Notes under the pieces: generated by a model
The model's input: the letters and a program-made list of their open reading frames with translations, nothing else
What the model was told of the DNA's origin: nothing
Databases searched by the model: none
Assembly (NCBI GenBank): GCA_013180625.2
Contig: SNVD02011423.1
Span: 1,032,530 to 1,096,529, forward strand
DNA from: Boswellia sacra
Taxonomy: Eukaryota > Streptophyta > Magnoliopsida > Sapindales > Burseraceae
Reading direction: 5' to 3'
DNA length: 64,000 nucleotides
Translations under genes and position numbers: made by a program
In this document: positions 50,710-60,257 of the stretch, one piece after another
Position numbering within the stretch: the stretch's first letter is position 1
Layout: every line of letters starts with the position of its first letter

Positions 50710-51630
50710 GTCTTTTCTAATACAAGAATTTTGATAAAAATTACGAAAAAAAAGGGCTTTAGCTTTTCTTCTATCCGGTATTCCTGTGAATCAAAATCAT
50801 TACTTATGCCCACTTTGATATTCCATTTGTTCCTTCCAAGCTGTATCCTTAATTCAGTTAGTCATTTTAGTTTGTGGTCACTTAGCTTATGCAATTTAAT
50901 TAGAATTAATCTTATAGGCGTGGAGCTGCACTCACGATGTTTGAGTTTCTTATATTCTCTGTCAGTTCTTGTATCGCAGGCAGCAGCAACAGAAGGCCAA
51001 GAAGCCAGTGTGGTCACTGATTATATTCTAAAGGTATCACTGTGAATTCAGTCAAAGATAATGAAATAATATATATCAAGATGAAGAAAGAGTCACCAGT
51101 GTAATTACTTCTTATAATTTTGCAGGTTCTAGGACTGGAAGTCTGTGCTGATACCCTTGTTGGTGATAAAATGTTTAAAGGTATATCAGGAGGACAAAGG
51201 AAGCGAGTTATAACAGGTAATCGCCAAACTTAGTGACTTATGTGTGTTGCAGAGATAGAATAAAATTTGCTATCCATTTTAATGTCAGTATAAAAACATT
51301 TTTCAATATTGAATCATAGGTGAGTTGCTGGTTGGACTAGCGAATGCCCTGTTCATGGATGAGATATCCACTGGTTTGGACAGCTCAACAACTTTCCAAA
51401 TTGTGAATTTCATCGGGCAAAATATTCACATCATGGAAGGAACTGCTCTGATCTCTCTCCTACAGCCAGCACTAGAGACTTATGATCTGTTTGATGACAT
51501 TATTCTTATATCTGAGAGTCAAATTGTGTACCAAGGTCCCCGTGAAAATGTGCTGGGGTTTTTTGAGTCCATGGGCTTCAAATGTCCTGAAAGAAAAGTT
51601 GTGGTTGACTTCTTGCAAGAAGTATGTGCT

Positions 51631-54178
51631 GATAATGTAGTATCCAAAAATTTTTGTAATATACATTATATCATGTGTTATTGTTTCATATGTATTGACA
51701 TGTATTAATGTCTTGATGATGTATTTAATTGTAGTGTAATAGATGGGAGAATATTGGGCTTAATGATAATAAAAGGGAAGAGAGAGAACTAAATGGAAAT
51801 TGGCCTAATGTTTATCTATTAAAGGGAAGAATTCTATAATCCTTTCATTTTTGCTCTCTAGCTCACACGTTCCAGCCCTTGTTCTCTCTATTTGTCCTCA
51901 CAAAAGCTACCAAGAACTCAAGGAAAGGAAAGAGAAGAAGGAAGAAAGTGGTAGGAACTTATCTCTTCTTTGGAATTCTTGTTTTATTGTCTATATATTT
52001 GCAAGAATTCTTGTGGCTTGTGATGTGAGTATGAGAATTGTTGTTTGTATAACTAGAAATTTGTGTGGAAATATGAATTTGAATGAGGTTTGGAAGTGTC
52101 TAAGTAAGGGGATGAAGATACAAAGCTAGAAATGAGAGTTAGTTCAAATCCTGCAGTGTTTTTTTCCACTGAACAGGGTATGTTCCGAAAATTCCTAAAA
52201 ATTGTGGAAATGTTTTCTGGTTCTGAGAATTTTACGGATGAAAATAGACATGTCTAGAGTGTATAGGATTTGGATTCACTCAAAAACTAGAAGTATGTGA
52301 ATTGTAGTGAATTTTTGAATCTCTGATATGGAATTGCATGGTTTCCCCTGTTTTAGAACAGAGTAAGGAAGAAACGATTTTGACGGTTACTGGCTTTGTG
52401 CTCGACACCACTTGACAGGCGTGTGTCGAGTGTCGAGTGGGACTCGACACGCAAGCGTCGAGTGACGGTTGAGTTATCGAGGGTCGAGTGTCGCGTTGTC
52501 GAGTGACATGTCGAGTTATCGAGGGTCGAGCGTTGCGTTGTTGAGTGACGTGTTGAGTTGTCGAGGGTCGAGCGTCGAGTGTTGAATGACGTGTTGAGTT
52601 ATCAAGAGTCGAGCGTCGAGTTGTCACGTTGTCGAGCGTCGAGTGTCGAGTACCAAATTGTCGAGTGTCGAGCGAATTCACAGATTTGTCCAAATACAGC
52701 CTTTTGACAGGCAGTTAGGAATAATTGGGTTTGAACGACTTAAACCCCTTGAAAGGCCATGATTTTTGGTATAGAGATATATGTGTGTGTGTGTGTGTTT
52801 TATATATCAGCCTATAAAATTTTGTAGCCATTTGAGTAGGATAGTAATTCCTACAGATTTTTAAGTTTGTACTGTTCAGTGAAATAAATGCATTAGCAGA
52901 ATTGTTGAGTTAACGAATTAGGTTATTTTGAATGGGCAAATGACCTCAATTGGCTCTAAAAAATTTTAAGGAGGCATGCTATATGAGTGTGAAGTTATCT
53001 ATGCAATTGTGTGAATTTTTGAAATAGACAATTGTTTGTTATAAATGGTTTGACGGATTTTGGTATAGAAATAGAGCAAAAAGAGGAATTATTTCATAAA
53101 TGTATATGGTGACCTTAAAGAGACTTTTATTTTGTTTTAGTTTAATCACAAGCACCGAAAAAGAACTGTATCAGGTAAGTGAGCTAACTATTCTTAGGCC
53201 ACAATAAATTATGCTACACTGTAGGTAATATTGGGTATTGTAATACTGTTAATTGTTAGCATCTTGATACTTGAATTGAGATATATTTTGACTGTACTAG
53301 AAGCTTAATATAGAGCTTCTTTTATGTGACTGATTATGAATTATGAAATGAGATTGGCATGCTAAAACCTAGGAAACTTAATTCTCATAGCTTGAGGGGA
53401 GGTCTGGATCATGTGTTTCTCTATATGGGATTCGATAGCATAGGCTCGGTATCGCCCGGATTGTCAGACTAGCCTTGAGTTGTTTTAAGTGTAGGCATCT
53501 GAAGGTATCTGTACTGTTCCGTGTGGCAAGATAGAGTCCAGTAGGACTATATGGCTGTCACCTCTGGGTGATGGCGGATTCGTGCAATGTGAGAATGTGA
53601 TAATTACTCACTGTGACAATGCCTTACCTACGGATGCCGCCAATAGGTGGCTATGTGATTTGGGGCCCATATATGTGCACTGAATATGATATGAGAAGTC
53701 CTACCTTGATTAAAGAGCCTTATTTCCTAGATGACTGTAACTGACACTGTGAAAGCTTCCTTACTATGTAATTATGCATGTGTATTAAGAAATGAACAGT
53801 ATTCGTATTGTAGACTGAATTGTGTTGTTACTGAATATTATTGTACGTTCACTTAGCTTACTTACTGAGTTTTTCTCACTAAACTTATTGTGTGCTTTAG
53901 GTGACCAGTATATTGAGATTTGAATGGAGGACTTTTGGCATTACTGACGGAGTTTCCTTGACAACTACGGACCGTTGTCCTATTTTAACATCACCGTACT
54001 GTAGAGATTCTTTTGATTTTTGAATGTATATATAAATAGTAAAATATTGTGATTGTAAGAGGAACTCTGTATTTAATGATACTCAGCATAAATTTTTGAA
54101 AGAAATGACAGAGTTTACTATTTAATGACTGTTTTAAACGTTATACTCGGTATATTTAGTATGGTATCTGACAGATAA
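51631..54178. mobile_element. Solo LTR (2538 bp) in intron 9 of the PDR pseudogene
   Basis: The insertion is 51636-54173, beginning TGTAGTATCC and ending GGTATCTGACA. It is flanked by perfect 5-bp duplications GATAA at 51631-51635 and 54174-54178. The intact gene has one copy of the site (CTGATAGAGCTC, slightly changed). TG...CA ends, a 5-bp duplication and no coding region or second LTR indicate a solo LTR left by recombination. The length suits a large-LTR gypsy (Del/Tekay-like) family, but the lineage cannot be fixed. A TCGAG-rich block lies inside. Confidence 0.75.
52395..52685. repeat. TCGAG/GTCGAGTG short-repeat block inside the solo LTR
   Basis: Roughly 290 bp is composed of irregular repeats of TCGAGTG, GGGTCGAGCG and GAGTTATCGAGGGTCGAG. 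The block is GC- and CpG-rich within an AT-rich LTR. The 137-codon minus ORF over it (52693-52280) is a low-complexity artefact. Confidence 0.8.
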
Positions 54179-55563
54179 GCTCTTTTTTAACACATCAATT
54201 GAGGAATATATTTCCTCTACATATGTTCAGTCTCATATCGTATTCAATATTGTCATACTCAATCTTCGTGTATAATGAAATGTTGCATGTGACATCAAAG
54301 AAGGATCAGCAGCAGTATTGGGCAATTAAAGATGAGCCGTACAGGTTCATAACAGTCAAGGAATTCTCTGATGCATTTCAGTTGTTCCATGTGGGTCGGC
54401 AACTTGGTGACGAGCTTGGAACTCCATTTGATCAGAGGAAGAACCACCATGTTGCTCTGGCTACCAAAACGTATGGTGTCAATAAGAAGGAGTTGTTGAA
54501 AGCTTACATCGCAAGAGAACTTTTGCTAATGAAAAGGAACTCATTTGTCTACTGTTTCAAGATGGTTGAAGTGGGTATTGACTTCATTTTCAATTGTTTT
54601 AGTCTTTGGATGTATGTGATAATGACACTGATTTTTTTTCCCCCACAGCTGGCTTTCTGTCATGGCATTGGTTGCTATGACAGTTTTCTTTCGAACCAAG
54701 ATGCCCAAAGATACATCAGATGATGGTACATTTTTCACATGTGCCTTGTTCTTTGTTGCTGTTATGATCACGTTCAATAGATATTCAGAGATTTCTATGA
54801 CAATATTAAAACTTTCGGTCTTTTAAAAGCAAAGAGACCTCTGATTTTTTCCCGCATGGGCACATGCTCTTCCTACATGGATTCTCAAGATCCCCATCAC
54901 ATTTCTAGAGGTTGCTGTTTGGGTATTCCTAGCCTACTATGTGATTGGATTTGATCCCGATGTTTGGCGGTAAGAAGATAAAGATTTAGCTAATTTGCTT
55001 GGAACTACCAAATATTTTATGTCATTTGTTTGTTCTATCAATTCAACAGTTTTACATGTCGATTTACTTGCTGCAGGTTTTTTAAGCAGTACTTGGTGCT
55101 CATAGCAATTAACCAGGTGGCTTCTGGATTGTTCTGATTCATTGCATCAGCCGGGAGGAACATGATTGTTGCTAATACATTTGGCTCATATGCATTGCTC
55201 CTAATTTTTGCATGGGTGGATTTATCCTCTCACAAGGTATGAGAAGTACATAAGTTTAATGAAAAAAATTAATATATTTTTCCAATTCTAACTATAAATT
55301 CTTGTTTTATTTGATAACACAGAGCACATCAAGTCATGGTGGATATGGGCTTATTGGTGTTCACCTTTGATGTATGGGCAACATTCTTTAATTGTTAATG
55401 AATTTCTTGGACATGGTTGGAAGAAGGTAATGCCTTGTTTACATGTGTGTGTGTGTATGTATATTCTAATAATCTTCTGATGTCTCAACTTCTTTTGTTC
55501 CAAAGCATCTTCCAAACGCAATTGAAACCCTGGGAGTTCAAGCTATGAAGGCTCGTGGTTTCT

Positions 55564-56480
55564 TCCCATGTCACATCCGGTCCCCCGCCCGGGCGCACCG
55601 CAGCACCGGGACCTTACGATTGTCCTCGAATGGATACAGTCCGGTATTGTCCTCTTTGGGGCCTACCGATCCCGCACGACTTTGTCCACTCGGGGAACAG
55701 GGCCTTATAGGACACCCTCTTTTACTCTGTGGCGCCTCCCCCATTCGAACCCAAGACCTCAAAGGTCCTTGGCGTTCAACATGAGTATCATTCAGGTGCA
55801 CCGCAGCACTGGAACTTTACGGTTGTCCTCAGATGGACATAGTCCGGTATTGTCCGCTCTGGCGCCCATCGGTCCCGCACGGCTTTGTCCACTCGGGGAA
55901 CGGGGCCTTATAGAACACCCTCTTTTACCTTGTGGCGCCTCCCCCATTCGAACCCAAGACCTCAAAGATCTTTGGCGTTCCAAATGAGTACCATTGGGCC
56001 CAGGCGGGGGATCGGATGTAACATAAAAAGACTTGCGTGAATGGTACTCATGTTGAACGCCAAGGACCTTTGAGGTCTTGGGTTCGAATGGGGGAGGTAT
56101 CACAGGATAAAAGAGGGTGTCCTATAAGGCCCCATTCCCCGAGTGGACAAAGCCGTGCGGGACCAGTAGGCCCTAGAGCAGACAATACCGGACTGTGTCC
56201 ATCCGAGGACAACCGTAAGGTCCTGGCGCTGCGGTGCGCCCGGGCGGGGGACAGGATGTGACAGGTACTCATGTTGAACGCCAAAGACCTTTGAAGTCTT
56301 GGGTTCGAATGGGGGGGGCGCCACAGGGTAAAAGAGGATGTCCTATAAGGCCCGTTCCCCGAGTGGACAAAGCCGTGCGGGACCGATGGACCCCAAAGCG
56401 GATAATACCGGACTGTGTCCATCTGAGGACAATCGTAAGATCCCAGTGCGCTTGGGCGGGGGACCGGAAGTGACATCCCA
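55564..56480. mobile_element. Fold-back element in exon 14 of the PDR pseudogene
   Basis: The element is 55569-56475 (907 bp), flanked by TCCCA at 55564-55568 and 56476-56480; the intact gene has a single TCCCA there. Ends are TGTCACATCCGGTCCCC and the inverse GGGGGACCGGAAGTGACA. It has four copies of a 200-230-bp module, two forward (about 55580-55790, 55796-55990) and two inverted (about 56036-56265, 56266-56473), around a short centre near 56010-56035. Each module has a GGTTCGAAT-type stretch. It could form a hairpin of about 400 bp per arm. Local ORFs are by-products of its GC-richness. TG...CA ends and a 5-bp duplication recall LTR-type integration. Confidence 0.75.
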
Positions 56481-59080
56481 CATGCATATTGGTATTGGAT
56501 CGGAGTTGGAGAACTGATTGGTTTTACAATTCTGTTCAACCTTGGTTTCACTCTGGCACTAACTTTCCTCGACCGTAAGCATCAATACTTCCTTCACTAC
56601 AGTACATTCTTAAAGTAAGACCATTTTCTAATCTCATGAAAATATGTGCAGCATATAAGAAACCTCAGGCTGTTTTACCAGAAGAATCTGACGATGATGA
56701 GCGTGATAACAGAACCGGAGGAGTCATACAGTTATCAAACCGCGGAAGTAGCTCTAGTCACAGAGCTTACTCGGGTGATAAAGCTCATCAGAACATATTA
56801 ATCTTTCCTTTTGCATGTAAAATGTAAGTCACATTCCTTACAATGCCTTGACGAGACATTATTGACAACCTTTTAATTCACATGCAGAGAGAGGCGGTGA
56901 TGTTGGGAGGAGAAACGCTGGATCCAAGTCCGTATCTGTGACAGAGGCAGCTGCGGAGAGAAATAGGAACAAGAAAAGTGGTATGGAATGGTTCTTCCAT
57001 TTGAACCACATTCACTTACCTTTGAGGAAATTACTTATGCTGTTGACATGCCGAAGGTAACATTAAGTTTTACAAATGCATGCAAAAGTTGGATACCTTT
57101 GTCAATCCAATTTTGCCCAGACATTACACCAATTTGATTTAATCAAACTTTTCAGGAAAAACTTCAAGGTGTTCGTGAAGACAGATTGGTGCTTCTGAAG
57201 AATGTGAGCGGTGCTTTCAGGCCTGGTATTCTTACAGCTTTGATGGTTGTTAGTGGTGCTGGTAAAACCACTCTGATGGATGTGTTGGCTGGTAGGAAAA
57301 CTGGTGGTTACATTGATGGGACCATCACAATTTCTGGATACCGAAAGAAACAAGAAACATTTGCTCGTATTTCGGGATACTGTGAGCAAGAAGATGTTCA
57401 CTCTCCTTATTTTACAATACACGAGTCTCTGATCTACTCAGCCTGTCTTCGATTATCCCCTGAAGTTGACGCTGAAACCAGAAAGGTTGGTGTGTGAATC
57501 CCTGTCTGCCTCATTTCCAAAATTTTGACCCCGTCTGATGTGCAACCAAAAAATGTTAAGCCTGTTGAGTCAGCTGTAGTTGCTTGAATTTCAATATATT
57601 GTTGACATAATTATATATACTAATTTGTATTTTGCTTGTGCTCCGAAGATGTTCATTGACGAAGTCATGGAGCTCGTGGAATTGAACACCTTGAGACACG
57701 TTCTAGTTGGTTTGCCAGGCGTGAGTGGTTTATCAACTGAGCAGCGCAAGCGGCTTACTATTGCAGTTGAACTTGTGGCAAACCCCTCTATTATATTTAT
57801 GGATGAGCCAACTTCAGGTCTGGATGCAAGAGCCGCTGCAATTGTGATGAGAACAGTTCGGAACACAGTGGACACAGGCAGAACAGTGGTGTGCACCATC
57901 TAGCGGCCGGGTATTGACATTTTTGAAGCTTTTGATGAGGTGAGAAATCTTAATACTAGTTAAAGGGAGTTCTGCTTTGCTTTCAGTTCTCATTCTGTAT
58001 TTGAGAGTATGACATGTTAATCATTGAAATGCAGTTATTCTTACTGAAGCGAGGGGGACAGGAGATCTATGTTGGACCATTGGGTCCCAACTGTTGCCAT
58101 CTAATAAAGTATTTTGAGGTATGCTATCATAAATATTCCAGAGTAAAAAAGAATGAAAATTTTTTAACTTCAAATTGCATAATGAAGCTAGCTAATGCAT
58201 GTATATTTCTCGTTTTTGTGTAGGCAATTGAAGGAGTACCTAAAATTAAAGATGGTTACAATCCAGCTACTTGGATGTTGGAAGTTACTGGTTTATCACA
58301 AGAGGTAGCTTTGGGGGTTGATTTTGCTGAAATTTATAGAAACTCAGATCTGTACAAGTAAGTTTTTGATAAACTGCTGGGCCATCTAATTGTAACAATA
58401 TCCACTATAACTGAGTCAATGCACACATTTACCAATCTAGCTTTTCTGTTGCTGTTAGCTTAAATTTATTAGCTATTTTAATTTCCCTTTTTCCAGGAGA
58501 AACAAAGAGTTGATTAGAGATTTAAGCAAGTCTGCTCCAGGTTCAAAAGACCTCCATTTCGACACTCAGCATGCACAATCATTCTTTGTCCAATGTTTAG
58601 CTTGCTTATGGAAAAAACGTTGGTCATACTGGCGAAATCCAGCATATACCGCAGTTCGATTTCTGTTCACCACTGTCATAGCTTTGACATTTGGGACGAC
58701 GTTCTGGGACTTGGGCACCAAAAGGTGAGTTACAATACTTGAATTTTAGGAAAAATATTTTTACGGATTTCATTATTCTTCTGCCTTTTGATCTAACTAT
58801 TCACATTCAAAAAATAATAGGGATAAACGGCAAGATCTGTTCAACGCACTGTGTTCTATCTATGCTTCTGTTCTATTCCTTGGTGTCCAAAATGCTTCAG
58901 ATGTGCAGCCTGTTGTGGCCGTTGAAAGGACAGTATTTTACAGAGAAAGAGCTGCTGGAATGTATTCAGCCATGCCATATGCCTTCGGACAAGTAATTAT
59001 TTCCATATTTTGCTTGCTTGAAATATAAAATTCTTTTGTTTTTATTTTCTTCTATGGAATTTAAGTTATTGACTCTGGTT

Positions 59081-59481
59081 TGATGAGCTCATGCATGATA
59101 TGCATGAGTTCTAGAATTCTGCTGAGCTCATGCATGACATGCATGGCTTCCAGAATCCCTCCCATGTGAATGCATTGAGAGTCAAATTTGTTAGGCACCT
59201 CCAATTTTGAAAATCAAAGGAAGTAGCCAAATTTGATTTGAATTTGTATGCAGAATTTTCCCTATAAATATGGGACGAATTCTGCCTTGTTTAAAGCATC
59301 AGAGAGATTCCAGAGAGAGTCCAGAGTCTAAACCAGAGAGTTTAGGATTGAGAGAGAGAGCCAGGAGAGCTCCAGAAATTTTAGGGGAGTTTTTGTATAA
59401 TTCTTGTACATTAATTTTCTCTGTTAATACAAGTAATTTTTCTCCCAAATTCTGTTCTGAGTTGATCATTACATCCCAACA
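59081..59481 (+). repeat. Copia 5' LTR (about 401 bp)
   Basis: It starts TGATGAGCTC and most likely ends CCCAACA, just before the primer site. The first 75 bp holds a doubled block (GAGCTCATGCATGAYATGCATG). A TATA box (CCTATAAATATGG) is at about 59261-59273. The exact right edge could be a few bases earlier, at TTACA (59473). Confidence 0.7.
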
Positions 59482-59482
59482 A

Positions 59483-59497
59483 GTGGTATCAGAGCCT
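59483..59497 (+). other. Copia primer binding site (initiator Met tRNA)
   Basis: GTGGTATCAGAGCCT directly follows the LTR. TGGTATCAGAGC is the standard plant copia primer site, complementary to the 3' end of initiator tRNA-Met. Confidence 0.9.
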
Positions 59498-59749
59498 CGT
59501 TGAGCTCCTGGAACGTCAGAACAGAAAGAAAAAAATTCAGAGAAAATTTGTCCCTGTTTCTGGAAAATTTCGATTTTTCGGAAAGTCATCGAATTTCGAA
59601 TTTGAAGTGTCCAGTGTGTTCGTGACGTCGTCCTGATCATTCTGCAATTTTCCGGCGACCGATCCGACGTCCAGAGAAGCCGCACGCGCCTCCGACCTGG
59701 TCTGCGAGTGGGCGTCACTCGCCCCACGCGCTGCACGCGCCATTCCAAG

Positions 59750-60125
59750 GAAGAAGATGACCACGTCAGCGCCACATCACCAGCCACGTCAGCGCACTTT
59801 TCGCCACGTCAGTCGTCCACGTCAGCAGGTCGCCGCGTCAGCAAAGCCACGTCAGCCATCCACGTCAGCGTGCCACGTGTCGCCACGTCAGCATGGTGGA
59901 CCCCACATGCCACGTCAGCAGAACGTTGGAAAATTACATTTTGGCCCCTGTATTTTTGGGTAATTACATTTTGACCCCTGAATTTCTGAAATTTACATTT
60001 CAGTCCTTAGGAAATATCAGTTTGGCCCCTGTAATTCTGATAAATACATTGTGCCCCTTTTAAGTTTCTGAAATTTCAGTTTAGCCCTTAAGAAATTTCA
60101 GTTTAGTCCTTAAAGTTTCCAAGCT
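59750..60125 (+). repeat. Two repeat blocks in the copia leader
   Basis: 59758-59925 holds eight exact CCACGTCAG units and about two variants, spaced irregularly. 59932-60110 holds a second series based on TTACATTTTGGCCCCTG and CAGTTTAGYCCTTA. Neither block is coding in the gag frame. The first carries repeated ACGTCA cores of the kind bound by plant bZIP factors. Confidence 0.85.
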
Positions 60126-60257
60126 TAGTATTTATTGTATAAAAGAATTTTTGAGCCCCGGAAGAGGCTATTCCACCTAATTTGACCGTTCCGGACGTAA
60201 CGGTGGGCTCGGATTTTTGAAATTCCATCTCTATTTTAGTGAATTAATTATTCTAAA

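Larger units (their letters stand above)
48444..59080 (+). pseudogene. Second PDR/ABCG copy, disrupted by four insertions and point lesions
   Basis: Exons 1-22 match the intact gene in order and nearly all in length: 48444-48768, 48979-49099, 49211-49299, 49391-49475, 49562-49720, 49838-49914, 50980-51033, 51126-51216, 51320-51621, 54289-54570, 54653-54969, 55077-55236, 55323-55426, 55506-55568 plus 56481-56574, 56652-56774, 56888-57056, 57156-57485, 57649-57939, 58035-58118, 58224-58357, 58497-58724, 58821-58992. Lesions: 1-nt loss near 48656, TAA at 49580, 1-nt loss at 49720, lost acceptor (CAT for CAG) before 54289, TAA at 54824, TGA at 55135, 1-nt loss in exon 12, fold-back insertion in exon 14, +5 nt in exon 16, and TAG at 57901. 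Exons 23-24 would lie beyond the copia element, outside the window. Confidence 0.93.

Noticed and set aside
52280..52693. 137-codon Thr/Arg-rich minus ORF
   Set aside because: It is the TCGAG repeat block read as protein; low complexity and no domain.
55545..56551. Many overlapping ORFs on both strands around the fold-back element
   Set aside because: They are a by-product of the GC-rich inverted modules; the same peptides appear in forward and inverted copies.
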